A stretch of DNA of 64,000 nucleotides from Mycolicibacterium sp. CH28 (GTDB lineage: Bacteria > Actinomycetota > Actinomycetes > Mycobacteriales > Mycobacteriaceae): the NCBI RefSeq assembly GCF_004745805.1, contig NZ_SRLQ01000003.1, forward strand, positions 62,001 through 126,000, written 5' to 3'. The position numbers and the translations under genes are program-made. Shown here in pieces: positions 1 through 8,765 of the stretch (position 1 is its first letter; each line of letters opens with the position of its first letter). Under the pieces are notes generated by a model, which saw only the letters and a list, made by a program, of their open reading frames with translations, was not told the origin of the DNA and did no database searches.

Positions 1-611
1 CGCTTGGCCTTGGCCTCGGCGTAACGGCCGGCCAGCAGGAAGACTGTCACCGCCGCCGCGACCTCGAAGTAGACATGACCGTGACCATGAGCGACAGCCC
101 CGGTCAGCACCTCGTACAGCGACCACCCATATGCCGCCAGGGTGCCGATCGACACCAGGGTGTCCATCGTCGACGCGCCGTGCCGTGCGCTGTTCACCGC
201 GGCCTTGTGGAACGGATAGCCACCCCAGAACACGATCGGCGTGGTCAGCGCCAGCACCAGCCACTGCCAGCCGGGGAACTGCCATGCCATCACCATCGAC
301 AGCGCCACCACCGGCACCGCCAACACCGTCGAACCGATCAGCCGCGGGCGCAGCTGGTCGGCGGGCACGTCGTGGTTCATGTGGTCGTGACCGCCGCCGG
401 AGTGGTCAATCACCGCGGCGTGGTACCCGGTGGATTCCACCGCGTGGATCAGGTCGTGCTCGGAAACCTGCGGCCCGTGTTCGACGTGTGCTCGCTCGAC
501 GGCGAAGTTCACCGTGGCGTGCACACCCGCCAAATCGTTGAGGCCGCGCTCGATCGTCGCCGCGCAGGATGCGCAGCTCATGCCGGTCAACTGGAGATCA
601 GTCGTGATCAT
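1..611 (-). CDS. Copper-translocating P-type ATPase, N-terminal part (cut by window edge)
   Basis: This is the first ~203 residues of a heavy-metal P1B-type ATPase that would pump Cu(I) out of the cytoplasm. An N-terminal HMA domain carries the metal-binding GMSCASC motif near residues 10-16. A His/Met-rich linker (SGGGHDHMNHD) and the first transmembrane helices follow, running off the left edge. The ATG at 611 is chosen because the HMA fold starts directly after it and a TACCAT -10 hexamer ends 6 nt upstream, which implies a leaderless transcript. A TACCCC/GGGGTA palindrome overlaps that promoter, fitting copper-responsive repression. The phosphorylation and ATP domains lie outside the window, so the choice of copper over another soft metal is family inference. 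Confidence 0.9.
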   Translation of the reverse strand, partial: MITTDLQLTGMSCASCAATIERGLNDLAGVHATVNFAVERAHVEHGPQVSEHDLIHAVESTGYHAAVIDHSGGGHDHMNHDVPADQLRPRLIGSTVLAVPVVALSMVMAWQFPGWQWLVLALTTPIVFWGGYPFHKAAVNSARHGASTMDTLVSIGTLAAYGWSLYEVLTGAVAHGHGHVYFEVAAAVTVFLLAGRYAEAKAK

Positions 612-621
612 CACTCGATGG

Positions 622-636
622 TACCCCTAGGGGGTA
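622..636. promoter_or_regulatory. CsoR/RicR-type copper operator overlapping the -10 element
   Basis: Perfect 6-bp inverted repeat TACCCC-TAG-GGGGTA, ten bases upstream of the ATPase start. CsoR-family repressors (CsoR, RicR in mycobacteria) bind GC-rich palindromes of this type upstream of copper export genes. The minus-strand -10 hexamer TACCAT (618-623) overlaps the site, so a bound repressor would block RNA polymerase. The palindrome is seen; the regulator's identity is inferred and no csoR gene is in the window. Confidence 0.6.
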
Positions 637-755
637 TGTTGTCCAGGGTCCTGAGCCCCCGGTAGCTCAGCACGGCCCACCCACCCAGTCAGCCCTGGTC
701 AGGGTAGTGGTGCGCGGTAGCGCCGAACATTCACAGTGCCCAGAAACAGGGCAGG

Positions 756-1010
756 TCACACCGGGGTCTTCGGCTCCCCGCCACGCCGGGCCCGAACCAG
801 ACCGGCCACACCCAACACCGCCAGCACCCCGGCAGCGGTCACCAGCGCCCAGGTCAGCATCATCATCGGGGGGTTGTAGACAACCGACGTCGTCGAGGGT
901 TGCCCGTCGGTGACCGGGGCGACGTAGACCATGGTCCGAGCCGCCAGACCGCTGGCGATACCAGCGGCCAGCACCAGCACGGCCAGCACCAGCTGGACGA
1001 TGTGCCTCAC
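756..1010 (-). CDS. Small two-helix membrane protein, last gene of the heme operon
   Basis: Predicted 84-residue protein with two hydrophobic segments (roughly residues 4-25 and 49-70) and a basic C-terminal tail, so probably an inner-membrane hairpin. I start it at the GTG at 1010 because this codon overlaps the TGA of the preceding gene as GTGA, typical of translational coupling; the longer upstream reading has the composition of an out-of-frame shadow. It is the fifth gene after hemB-side coupling and should be co-transcribed with the heme genes. I do not recognise a named family and propose no function. Confidence 0.6.
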   Translation of the reverse strand: MRHIVQLVLAVLVLAAGIASGLAARTMVYVAPVTDGQPSTTSVVYNPPMMMLTWALVTAAGVLAVLGVAGLVRARRGGEPKTPV

Positions 1011-1513
1011 GGCGAGCTCGTCCTCTGCGCCTCGACCAGCGCGGTGAGTGCCGCGCGCAGCGCGCGATGGTTGCGCGCCCACGCTTGTGCGGTCCGTTTG
1101 CCGGTGAGCTCGACGCCGATCCCAGTGCGGCCACGGGGCACACCACTTAGTTCGCCCAGCGCGCGGGCGCTCTGCCACTTCTCCTGCGGTCCACGGGACT
1201 TCACCGAGTGCTCCGGCTCGGGGAACACGGCCACGATCTGGCTCAGCGGCGTGACCTCGGCACCCTGCCGAAGCGCGGCACGGGTCAGCTCGACGCTGGT
1301 GTGCATCCGTGCGGCCTTGACCTGCAGGCCGAGGAAGCCCGTCACGAGCACCAGGAAGATCAGCGGCACGGCGAGCTGGAAACCCATCCCGCCCTTGAAC
1401 TGGATTATCAGCATCGCGATCGCCGAAGCAGGCCCCGCCAGCAACCAGTACCAGCTGGCACCGTTCTCGAGGAACAACCGCTCCGGCTGCTCGGCGTGCT
1501 GATCCTCAGACAT
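1007..1513 (-). CDS. Conserved membrane protein with cytosolic C-terminal domain
   Basis: 168 residues. A short acidic N-terminus is followed by two closely spaced hydrophobic helices (about residues 20-60) and a ~105-residue soluble domain rich in Arg and Gln. This architecture resembles actinobacterial DUF3093-like or PH-like membrane proteins, but the match is by layout only. The ATG at 1513 overlaps the end of the upstream membrane gene by 8 bp, and the 3' end overlaps the downstream gene as GTGA. Its place in the heme operon suggests a membrane-associated accessory role, which remains inference. Confidence 0.65.
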   Translation of the reverse strand: MSEDQHAEQPERLFLENGASWYWLLAGPASAIAMLIIQFKGGMGFQLAVPLIFLVLVTGFLGLQVKAARMHTSVELTRAALRQGAEVTPLSQIVAVFPEPEHSVKSRGPQEKWQSARALGELSGVPRGRTGIGVELTGKRTAQAWARNHRALRAALTALVEAQRTSSP

Positions 1514-1955
1514 CTGAGTCCGCGGCGTCGGCGTCGAACCAGCCGGCCACCGCCGGACGGCTCAACAGCAGGGTGCCGACCACAATCGGCAGCACGCTCA
1601 GCAATGCCACGAGACCGATGTTGACGAACACCTGTAACAGGCCGACCAGGACGATGATCGTCAGGCCCAAACCCAGCGTCGCTCGCCGAAACCGCACGTC
1701 GCCGCTGCTGCGAGCACGTCCGATCAGGAATGCCAAGCCCGCCCCGGCGAGCAGGCAGACGACGCCCGCGCCACGGCGGAATATCAGCAGCTGATGGACA
1801 GCCTGATCGGAATACGAGGCCGGCAGGGCCTGGCGGAGCAGGTCATAGCCGACGGTGATGGCCAGCATCCCACCCGCCATCAGCAGCACGGCCCCCGCGA
1901 CCAGCAGCCAGAAGGCGGCATTGAGGGCGCGCGGCCTCGGTTGGGTTGGGGTCAT
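1506..1955 (-). CDS. Four-helix conserved membrane protein (Rv0514-like position)
   Basis: 149 residues with about four hydrophobic segments (near residues 14-36, 62-80, 90-112 and 114-133) and short loops, indicating a polytopic inner-membrane protein. It lies 20 bp after the neighbouring membrane gene of the hemB operon and overlaps the next gene by 8 bp. In M. tuberculosis the genes after hemB (Rv0513, Rv0514) are also small membrane proteins of unknown role. No catalytic motif is visible. Confidence 0.65.
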   Translation of the reverse strand: MTPTQPRPRALNAAFWLLVAGAVLLMAGGMLAITVGYDLLRQALPASYSDQAVHQLLIFRRGAGVVCLLAGAGLAFLIGRARSSGDVRFRRATLGLGLTIIVLVGLLQVFVNIGLVALLSVLPIVVGTLLLSRPAVAGWFDADAADSDV

Positions 1956-1975
1956 GATCGGGCCAGCCTATCGGG

Positions 1976-2395
1976 TCACTTGGCGAAGAACCCGTGCGCA
2001 TCCTGGCGGTGCAGCAGGTAGATGCCACCGACGATGAGCACCGAGCCGATGATGCCGGTCACCGCGAAAATCACCGCCTGCACCGTGTCGCGCTGGGTGC
2101 CGAGCAGGCTCGATGTGGTGTAGATGACGGTAGCCACTCCGCCGCCGGTCAGCACGGTACGGGTCCAGCGGTAGCCCGACCGCATCAGGAACAGGAACGT
2201 CAGCACCAGGGCGGCCATCATCAGTGCGAACAGCACGGTGATTGCGATGACCAGGATGGACGCCTGCTTGGTGGCAAAGAAGGCGTCGGCGAGATAGCCG
2301 GTCACCATCAGCGGCAGCGCGATGAGCCACAACCAGAAGCCGGTGTCGACGTCCTCCGGGCGTGCCGGTGTGTCCACCGGCGGTTGCTGCGTCAC
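1976..2395 (-). CDS. Conserved membrane protein downstream of hemB (Rv0513-like)
   Basis: 139 residues with four predicted transmembrane helices and a polar N-terminus containing several Pro residues. Its GTG start overlaps the hemB stop codon as GTGA (2392-2395), so its translation is probably coupled to hemB. The orthologous position in M. tuberculosis (Rv0513) is a membrane protein of unknown function. No heme-binding His pair or other ligand motif stands out, so involvement in heme handling rests only on the operon context. Confidence 0.7.
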   Translation of the reverse strand: MTQQPPVDTPARPEDVDTGFWLWLIALPLMVTGYLADAFFATKQASILVIAITVLFALMMAALVLTFLFLMRSGYRWTRTVLTGGGVATVIYTTSSLLGTQRDTVQAVIFAVTGIIGSVLIVGGIYLLHRQDAHGFFAK

Positions 2396-3381
2396 GCCAG
2401 CCAGCCGGCCACGTCGGCCGCCCAGTAGGTCAACACGATGTCGGCACCGGCGCGCCGAATGCTGGTCAGCGACTCCAGTGCTGCGACCCGGCCGTCGATC
2501 CAGCCGTTGGCCGCCGCGGCACTGATCATGGCGTACTCCCCCGACACCTGGTAGGCGGCCACCGGCACCGGCGAGACGTCGGCAGCTGCACGCACGATGT
2601 CCAAGTAGGACATGGCCGGTTTGATCATCACGATGTCGGCGCCCTCGTCGAGGTCGAGTTCGATTTCGCGCAGCGCTTCCCGAGAGTTGCCACTGTCCTG
2701 CTGATAGGTGCGGCGGTCGCCCTGCAGGCTCGAGGCCACTGCCTCGCGGAATGGGCCGTAGAACGCCGAGGCGAACTTCGCGGCGTAGGCCAGGATCAGC
2801 ACATCACCGAACCCCGCAGCATCCAGGCCCTCGCGGATCGCAGCCACCTGGCCGTCCATCATGCCGCTGGGGCCGACCACGTGCGCGCCCGATTCCGCTT
2901 GTGCCACAGCCAGTCTCACGTACTGCGCATTGGTGGCGTCATTGTCGACCCGGCCGCGGGCATCCAGCACGCCACAGTGGCCGTGGTCGGTGAACTCGTC
3001 GAGACAGGTGTCGGCCATCAGCACGGTGTCGCTGCCCAGATCCTTGGCCAGATCACGCAGGCCGACGTTGAGGATCCCGTCGGGGTCCACGCCGCAGGAG
3101 CCAAGGGCGTCCTTGTCGGTGTCACAAGGAACCCCGAACAGCATCAGCCCCCCGACACCGGCTTCGACGGCCTGCTCGGCCGCGCGGCGTAGCGAGTCTC
3201 GGGTGTGCTGATAGACACCCGGCATCGACGATATCGGCCGGGGCTCGTCGATCCCGTCGGCGATGAACATCGGCAACACCAGATGCCGTGGCTCCAGGGA
3301 TGTTTCGGCCACCAACCGGCGCAGCGCAGGGGTTGCGCGCAGCCGGCGGGGACGCTGTCTGGGGAAGCCGGGCAATGTCAC
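2392..3381 (-). CDS. hemB: Delta-aminolevulinic acid dehydratase (porphobilinogen synthase)
   Basis: HemB condenses two 5-aminolevulinate molecules into porphobilinogen, the second committed step of tetrapyrrole synthesis. The 329-residue length is normal. The two active-site lysines sit in YAAKFASAFYG (K202) and MIKPAMSYLD (K254). The metal-site segment reads DTCLDEFTDHGHCG, with Asp at the position held by a second Cys in zinc-type enzymes, pointing to a magnesium-type or mixed site. It follows hemD by 14 bp and overlaps the downstream membrane gene by 4 bp, as part of the hemA-hemC-hemD-hemB operon. Confidence 0.97.
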   Translation of the reverse strand: MTLPGFPRQRPRRLRATPALRRLVAETSLEPRHLVLPMFIADGIDEPRPISSMPGVYQHTRDSLRRAAEQAVEAGVGGLMLFGVPCDTDKDALGSCGVDPDGILNVGLRDLAKDLGSDTVLMADTCLDEFTDHGHCGVLDARGRVDNDATNAQYVRLAVAQAESGAHVVGPSGMMDGQVAAIREGLDAAGFGDVLILAYAAKFASAFYGPFREAVASSLQGDRRTYQQDSGNSREALREIELDLDEGADIVMIKPAMSYLDIVRAAADVSPVPVAAYQVSGEYAMISAAAANGWIDGRVAALESLTSIRRAGADIVLTYWAADVAGWLA

Positions 3382-3395
3382 GCCTTCTCTCTGGG

Positions 3396-5057
3396 TTAGC
3401 GGCGTCGACTCTTCTTACGCGGCGGTGGCAACGCACCCTCGGCGCGCAGTCGGGCGGCATGCTCGGCGAGCGCGTCGACCAACGGACCGACCGCCGCGGT
3501 CTCGGGCTGCACGTCGACCCGCAGCCCGAACTCCGCGGCCGTCTCGGCTGTCTTCGGGCCGATGCACGCCACGATGGTGCGGGCGTGCGGCTTACCGGCG
3601 ATGCCGACGAGGTTGCGCACCGTCGAGCTGGACGTGAAGCACACCGCGTCGAATCCGCCGGTCTTGATCATCTCGCGGGTCTCGGCCGGCGGCGGTGCGG
3701 CGCGCACGGTGCGGTAGGCGGTGACGTCCTCGATCTCCCAGCCGCGGTCGCGCAGGCCCTCGGCCAGCGTCTCGGTGGCGATATCGGCGCGCGGCAGCAG
3801 CACCCGGTTGACCGGGTCGAAAATGCTGTCGTACTCCGGGAATTCGTCGAGCAGGCCGAGCGAAGACTGCTCGCCGGACGGCACCAGTTCGGGGCTCACC
3901 CCGAAGGCGCGGACCCGGTCTGCGGTCGACTCCCCCACGCAGGCGATCTTCACCCCGGAGAAGGCGCGGGCGTCCAGCCCGAACTCGCCGAACTTCTCCC
4001 ACACCGCACGAACGGCATTGGTGGAGGTGAACACCACCCACTGGTAGCGGCCGTCGACCAAACCCTTGACAGCCCTTTCCATCTGGGCCGGGCTACGCGG
4101 TGGCTCGACGGCAATGGTGGGCACCTCGATGGGCAGCGCGCCGTGACCGACCAACCGGTCGCTCATCTCGCCGGCCTGGTCCTTGGTGCGGGGCACCAGC
4201 ACGGTCCAGCCGTACAGGGCGCGGCTCTCCCACCAGTTCAGCTTGACCCGGTGTGCGACGGTCTTGCCGATGGTGACCACCAGCGTGCCGGTCAGCGGGC
4301 CGGCCGGATCGTTGTTGCAGGCCAGGGTCGCCCGGTCGGTCAGCCCGTGCAACGTGGTCTCCACCGAACGCTGCGAGCAGGTGGTGCCGTTGGAAGTGAC
4401 CACACACGGGGTGTTGTCGGCCAGGCCGTACTCGATGAGGGTCCGCGCGGCCTCGGGCAGATGCGAGGCGCTGGCGGTCAGGATCAGCGGGCCAGGCGCG
4501 GCGGCCAACGCCGCCCAGTCGACCTCGCCGCGCACATCGGCCACGGTGTGCGCCGAACCCAGCGGCAGACCCGCGTAGGTCGGCACCGCGCTGGTGGCGG
4601 GTAGTCCGGGGACGATCTCGAACTCGGCGTGGGCCCGGGCCACGGCGTTGACCTCGGTGATGACCGAGTCGACCGAAAGCGGGTCGCCGGCGACCAGGCG
4701 CACCACGTCGAAGCCGGCCTTGGCCTCGGCGACCAGCGTCTTGGCCACCTCGGCGGGGTCACCGAGCGCGGGGCGGATATCGGGGCCGACCTCGACGACC
4801 GGCGGCGCGGTCTCGTCGTATCCCTCGGCAGGGGTGCCACTCGGTGCGGGGGCCGGGCCGACCGCAGGCGGAAGCTCGGTGCCCACCACGCTCAGCACGG
4901 CCTGCGGCACGTCGGGATCGGTGAACACCAGCGCGGCGTTGGCCAAGACGGTGCGGGCACGCGTCGTCAGCAGGTTGGGGTCACCCGGACCCGAGCCGAC
5001 GAACGTGATGTGCCCCGGCTTCGCCTTCACTCCTCGACCGTTCACGTGCCCAGTCAT
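3396..5057 (-). CDS. hemD: Bifunctional uroporphyrinogen-III methyltransferase / uroporphyrinogen-III synthase
   Basis: 553-residue two-domain fusion. The N-terminal ~260 residues resemble the SUMT/CobA methyltransferase fold, with GSGPGDPNLLT near residue 21 and the VPGLPATSAVPTYAG segment. The C-terminal ~270 residues form the HemD domain, opening with VLVPRTKDQAGEMSDRL, which cyclises hydroxymethylbilane to uroporphyrinogen III. A Lys/Arg-rich tail ends the protein. The same fusion exists in M. tuberculosis (Rv0511). Methylation would feed siroheme/cobalamin, cyclisation heme. It starts 4 bp after the hemC stop. Several methyltransferase signature positions look degenerate, so that half could be weakly active. 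Confidence 0.93.
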   Translation of the reverse strand: MTGHVNGRGVKAKPGHITFVGSGPGDPNLLTTRARTVLANAALVFTDPDVPQAVLSVVGTELPPAVGPAPAPSGTPAEGYDETAPPVVEVGPDIRPALGDPAEVAKTLVAEAKAGFDVVRLVAGDPLSVDSVITEVNAVARAHAEFEIVPGLPATSAVPTYAGLPLGSAHTVADVRGEVDWAALAAAPGPLILTASASHLPEAARTLIEYGLADNTPCVVTSNGTTCSQRSVETTLHGLTDRATLACNNDPAGPLTGTLVVTIGKTVAHRVKLNWWESRALYGWTVLVPRTKDQAGEMSDRLVGHGALPIEVPTIAVEPPRSPAQMERAVKGLVDGRYQWVVFTSTNAVRAVWEKFGEFGLDARAFSGVKIACVGESTADRVRAFGVSPELVPSGEQSSLGLLDEFPEYDSIFDPVNRVLLPRADIATETLAEGLRDRGWEIEDVTAYRTVRAAPPPAETREMIKTGGFDAVCFTSSSTVRNLVGIAGKPHARTIVACIGPKTAETAAEFGLRVDVQPETAAVGPLVDALAEHAARLRAEGALPPPRKKSRRR

Positions 5058-5061
5058 CGCT

Positions 5062-6012
5062 TCACTCCCGCCCTACCGCACCATCGCGGAAATTGTTCGA
5101 CATGACTTCGCGCGCCCCGAGCTCGAACAACTCCGCCGCGACCGAGAGCCCCAGCTCTGCGGACCGGCCGGGCGTGCCGACACCGGACGCACGGATCACA
5201 TCGGATCCGTCTGCCGCCGCCACGCATGCGCGCAACGACAGCTCTTCGAAGACGCGGCCGTCGTCATCGATGGACTCGACCACCTCGGCGATCGCGCCCA
5301 CCGGTGCGGAACAACCCGCCTCCAGTTCGGCCAGCAGGACTCGCTCTGCGGTGACCGCGGCGCGGGTGTCGGGATCGTCCAACTGTCCCAACAGCGCCAC
5401 GAGCTCGGTGTCGCCTGCGCGGCACTCCACCGCAAGCGCACCTTGAGCCGGCGCTGGCAACATCTGCACCGGCTCCAGCGTCTCGGTGACATCGCCGAGT
5501 CGTCCGAGACGGGCCAGACCCGCCCGGGCCACCACGATGGCATCGAGATCACCACTGCTTACCCTGTTCAACCTGGTATCTAGGTTGCCTCGTAGGGGGC
5601 GAATTTCCAAACCGAGACCCAGTGCTCTAAGCTGCGCGGCCCGTCGCACGGACGACGTGCCGATCACCGAGCCGGCTGGCAACTCTCCCAGCACCATGCC
5701 GTCGCGGGCCACCAGGGCATCGCGGGCATCCTCGCGGCGCGGCGTTGCGGCGATCACGAACCGGTCGTCGGCAGCCGTCGGCAAATCCTTGTAGGAGTGC
5801 ACCGCCATATCTACCCGGCCGTCGGCGATGGCTTCGCGCAGCGCCGCGGTGAACACCCCAACCCCGATCTCGACGACCGGCTTCTGGGATCGGTCTCCCG
5901 CGGTGCTGATGATGACCAGCTCGGCGCGATGGCCGCGTTCGATGAGTTGGTCTCTGATGGTCCCGGCCTGGGTGGTCGCCAGCAGGCTGCCCCGGGTGCC
6001 GATGCGAATCAC
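5062..6012 (-). CDS. hemC: Porphobilinogen deaminase (hydroxymethylbilane synthase)
   Basis: 316 residues. HemC polymerises four porphobilinogens into hydroxymethylbilane on a covalently bound dipyrromethane cofactor. The cofactor cysteine is C234 in [10 protein letters not shown]. The substrate/cofactor arginines are in [10 protein letters not shown] and [13 protein letters not shown], and VHSYKDLP is the usual N-terminal signature. I choose GTG at 6012 because the family begins with the [11 protein letters not shown] strand; the open frame upstream runs into hemA. It lies 26 bp after hemA and 4 bp before hemD. Confidence 0.96.
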   Translation of the reverse strand: MIRIGTRGSLLATTQAGTIRDQLIERGHRAELVIISTAGDRSQKPVVEIGVGVFTAALREAIADGRVDMAVHSYKDLPTAADDRFVIAATPRREDARDALVARDGMVLGELPAGSVIGTSSVRRAAQLRALGLGLEIRPLRGNLDTRLNRVSSGDLDAIVVARAGLARLGRLGDVTETLEPVQMLPAPAQGALAVECRAGDTELVALLGQLDDPDTRAAVTAERVLLAELEAGCSAPVGAIAEVVESIDDDGRVFEELSLRACVAAADGSDVIRASGVGTPGRSAELGLSVAAELFELGAREVMSNNFRDGAVGRE

Positions 6013-6038
6013 CGCGTCGTTACTGCCGGCCAACCGTA

Positions 6039-7406
6039 CTACCCGGTGCCGTCGGGTCGGCCTTGATCGAATTCCGTTGCCAGCAGGGGCAATTCCCCCG
6101 CGGCGACGGCGTCGACGGCCTGTGGATCGAGCTCGAACAGTTCGCGCAGCGCCTCGGCATAGCTGTCCCCACCCGGGGCGCTGGCCAATTGCTTGACCCG
6201 CACGGTCGGGGCGTGCAGCAGCTTGTCGACCACCCGGCGCACGGTGCGCGCGACCTCGTTGCGCTGGCCCTCGTCCAGGCCCGGCAACCGGTGATCCAGC
6301 CGCAGCAACTCGGCCTCGACGACGTCGGCGGCACGCTGGCGAAGGGCCGTGACCGTCGGGGTGACCTCGGCCATCCGCTGCCCCGCCAGGTAGCTGGCAA
6401 CCTCGGCGGCGACGATCTGGCGGGCGGCTTCGGCATCGGTGGCCGCGGCCCGGGCCGCCGGCTCGCGCTGCACCCGGTCCATGTCGATGACCGAGACACC
6501 GGGCAGCCCGGCTACCGCAGGGTCGATATCGCGCGGCATGCCCAGGTCGCACAGCACCAGCGGCTCGGCATTCTCGCCGCGCTTGCCGTCGGCCAGCGCG
6601 TAGTGCACATCGGCCAGCGACACCACCGGGCGAACCGCGCCGGTGCAGCTGACGACGACGTCGGCGGCGGACAGGGCGGTGGGCAGCTGCTCAAGGGTCA
6701 GCGCCTCGGCGCCCACCCCCTGCTCGCGAATGATCTCGGCCAGCCGCTGCGCGCGGGGCAGCGAGCGGTTGACAACGTGGACGTGGGCGATTCCGGCGCG
6801 CACCAGGTGTGCGGCCGACAGGCCACCCATCGAGCCGGCGCCGACCACGGTGGCGGTGCGCCCGGCCAACCCGTTCAGCCGTGCGCCCGCGATGTCCAGC
6901 GCGACCGAGACCACACTGGCCCCGGCGGTGTCGATGGCGGTCTCACTGTGCACCCGCTTGCCCACCGACAGGGCGCGCTGGGCCAGGTCGTGCAGGATCC
7001 GGCCGACGGTCTTGTTGGACTCGGCAGTGGCATAGGCGCGGCGGACCTGGCCGAGTACCTGCTGCTCGCCGATCACCGCACTGTCCAGCCCGCTGGCGAC
7101 GGCGAAGAGATGTTCGACAGCGGCCTCGCTGTAGCGGACATAGGCGTACTTGGTGAGATCGCCCATCGGCATTCCGGAGTGCTCGGCGAGCACCTGACCA
7201 ATCGCCGACAACCCGCCGTGGAAGGCGTCGACCACCGCGTAGACCTCGACCCGGTTGCAGGTCGACAGCACCATGGCCTCGGTCACCAGCGGTGACTGCA
7301 GCACCTGGGCGATGATCTTGGCCTGGTCGGACTCGTCGGTGGACAGCTGCTCGAGAACGGACACCGGGGCACTACGATGCGACACCCCAAACAGCAGGAC
7401 ACTCAC
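6039..7406 (-). CDS. hemA: Glutamyl-tRNA reductase
   Basis: HemA reduces glutamyl-tRNA(Glu) to glutamate-1-semialdehyde, opening the C5 heme pathway. At 455 residues it has the family start [12 protein letters not shown] and the catalytic cysteine C50 in [11 protein letters not shown]. It also has the [20 protein letters not shown] signature, an NADPH-binding [10 protein letters not shown] loop and a C-terminal dimerisation helix. The GTG at 7406 gives the usual family N-terminus; a TTG at 7436 would add ten unconserved residues. It is the first gene of the hem operon, 106 bp downstream of the glutaredoxin-like gene. Confidence 0.96.
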   Translation of the reverse strand: MSVLLFGVSHRSAPVSVLEQLSTDESDQAKIIAQVLQSPLVTEAMVLSTCNRVEVYAVVDAFHGGLSAIGQVLAEHSGMPMGDLTKYAYVRYSEAAVEHLFAVASGLDSAVIGEQQVLGQVRRAYATAESNKTVGRILHDLAQRALSVGKRVHSETAIDTAGASVVSVALDIAGARLNGLAGRTATVVGAGSMGGLSAAHLVRAGIAHVHVVNRSLPRAQRLAEIIREQGVGAEALTLEQLPTALSAADVVVSCTGAVRPVVSLADVHYALADGKRGENAEPLVLCDLGMPRDIDPAVAGLPGVSVIDMDRVQREPAARAAATDAEAARQIVAAEVASYLAGQRMAEVTPTVTALRQRAADVVEAELLRLDHRLPGLDEGQRNEVARTVRRVVDKLLHAPTVRVKQLASAPGGDSYAEALRELFELDPQAVDAVAAGELPLLATEFDQGRPDGTG

Positions 7407-7512
7407 GGCACGATCACCTGGCCCGCTCCCTCGCAATGACGGATTGCTCCGTTAGTGAAACTTGGTTCCACGGTAAACGCTGCGCAGGCAGCTGACCAAA
7501 TTCCAGCGCCGT

Positions 7513-7773
7513 TCATCTCTCGGCCAAATCGGCCCGCAACCGCGCAATGTCGACATCCCAGTAGCTGTGTTCGCGGCCGTCGAGCAGGACAACCGGCAGG
7601 CGGTCCCCGAATTCGGCGCGTAGCGCGGTGTCACCGGCCGCCGCGGCGGCATCGACGTCGGTCGCCGACAGGTCGAACTCGAGTTCTGCGGCCAGCTCGG
7701 CCAGCCGGCCATACACCTGCTGACAGATGCTGCATCCGGCTCGGGTCAACAACTCGACATGTGCGCGGCTCAC
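7513..7773 (-). CDS. Glutaredoxin-like thiol protein
   Basis: 86 residues with a thioredoxin-fold start (HVELLTRAGCSICQQV) and a CxxC redox pair at C14/C17. The cis-Pro segment RLPVVLLDG is also present. It resembles the short NrdH/DUF836-type glutaredoxins; M. tuberculosis Rv0508 occupies the same place before hemA. The GTG at 7773 is chosen because the long upstream open frame is antisense to the phosphatase gene. It is divergent from the phosphatase (18 bp between the -10 there and this start), so the two promoters must overlap. The natural reductant and target are unknown. Confidence 0.8.
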   Translation of the reverse strand: MSRAHVELLTRAGCSICQQVYGRLAELAAELEFDLSATDVDAAAAAGDTALRAEFGDRLPVVLLDGREHSYWDVDIARLRADLAER

Positions 7774-7791
7774 CCGAAGAAGTGTCGCAGT

Positions 7792-7797
7792 TAGGGT
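7792..7797 (+). promoter_or_regulatory. -10 hexamer TAGGGT, leaderless start
   Basis: TAGGGT ends 6 nt before the ATG at 7804. In mycobacteria a TANNNT element 6-7 nt before the start codon places transcription initiation at the start codon itself, so this mRNA is probably leaderless. Confidence 0.55.
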
Positions 7798-7803
7798 GAA
7801 CCC

Positions 7804-8742
7804 ATGGGTTCCGGGGACCACGACCAGGAGCTCGCAGGTGATGCCAGCGCCGAGCGGGCCGTCGACGAGCTGGTCGCCGAGCAGGCCAGCGCGGTCGCGC
7901 GCGACGCGAGCATCGCCGCGCATCGCGACCCGGCGCCGCAGGGCGCGTCCGAACCCGCCCCGCCGCCACCGGCGGATCTGACCGCGGCAGCGTTCTTCGA
8001 CGTCGACAACACCCTGGTGCAGGGCTCGTCGCTGGTGCACTTCGGCCGCGGCCTGGCCGCGCGCAAGTACTTCACCTACGCCGACATGTGGAAGTTCGTC
8101 TATGCGCAGGCCAAGTTCCAGCTGACCGGCCGGGAGAACAGCGACGATGTCGCCGAGGGCCGGCGCAAGGCACTGGCGTTCATCGAGGGCCGGTCGACCG
8201 CCGAGTTGGTGAGCCTCGGCGAGGAGATCTACGACGAGATCATCGCCGACAAGATCTGGCCGGGCACCCGCGCGTTGGCCCAGATGCATCTGGATGCCGG
8301 TCAGCAGGTGTGGCTGGTCACCGCGACGCCTTACGAGCTCGCCGCGACAATCGCCAAGCGGCTGGGCTTCACCGGGGCGCTGGGCACGGTTGCGGAGTCC
8401 GAGAACGGGGTGTTCACCGGCCGGCTGGTGGGCGACATCCTGCACGGGGTCGGCAAGGCCCATGCGGTGCGCCAGCTGGCCATCCGCGAGGGACTCAACC
8501 TCAAACGCTGCGCCGCGTACTCCGACAGCTACAACGACGTGCCGATGTTGTCGCTGGTGGGCACGGCGGTGGCGATCAACCCCGACGCCGACCTGCGGGA
8601 GCTGGCTCGTGAACGGGGGTGGGAGATCCGCGATTTCCGGACCGCCCGCAAGGCCGCCCGGATCGGTGTGCCGTCGGCGCTGGCGCTTGGTGCGATCGGC
8701 GGGGCGCTGGCCGCGGCCGTGTCGCGGCGGCACGAGCGCTGA
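7804..8742 (+). CDS. HAD-superfamily IB phosphatase (SerB1-like)
   Basis: 312 residues. A ~60-residue Ala/Asp-rich N-terminus precedes the HAD core. Motif I is FFDVDNT (nucleophile D66, acid D68), motif II VTATP, and motif III/IV is GKAHAVR followed by [10 protein letters not shown]. The C-terminus is hydrophobic and basic ([20 protein letters not shown]) and may touch the membrane. M. tuberculosis Rv0505c (serB1) sits at the equivalent place and is annotated as a phosphoserine phosphatase, but IB enzymes with this cap also hydrolyse lipid phosphates, so the substrate is uncertain. It is followed after 23 bp by the hydratase-subunit gene on the same strand. Confidence 0.88.
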   Translation: MGSGDHDQELAGDASAERAVDELVAEQASAVARDASIAAHRDPAPQGASEPAPPPPADLTAAAFFDVDNTLVQGSSLVHFGRGLAARKYFTYADMWKFVYAQAKFQLTGRENSDDVAEGRRKALAFIEGRSTAELVSLGEEIYDEIIADKIWPGTRALAQMHLDAGQQVWLVTATPYELAATIAKRLGFTGALGTVAESENGVFTGRLVGDILHGVGKAHAVRQLAIREGLNLKRCAAYSDSYNDVPMLSLVGTAVAINPDADLRELARERGWEIRDFRTARKAARIGVPSALALGAIGGALAAAVSRRHER

Positions 8743-8753
8743 GAAGCCGCTGA

Positions 8754-8759
8754 TAGGCT
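8754..8759 (+). promoter_or_regulatory. -10 hexamer TAGGCT, leaderless start
   Basis: TAGGCT ends 6 nt before the GTG at 8766 and supports that codon as the start of a leaderless mRNA, even though the upstream gene is close and on the same strand. Confidence 0.55.
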
Positions 8760-8765
8760 CCCCGG

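Noticed and set aside
3288..4604. 438-codon plus-strand open frame
   Set aside because: Antisense to hemD; no recognisable domain.
6063..7295. 410-codon plus-strand open frame
   Set aside because: It is antisense to hemA, whose protein has all family motifs; high-GC sequence keeps the opposite frame open.
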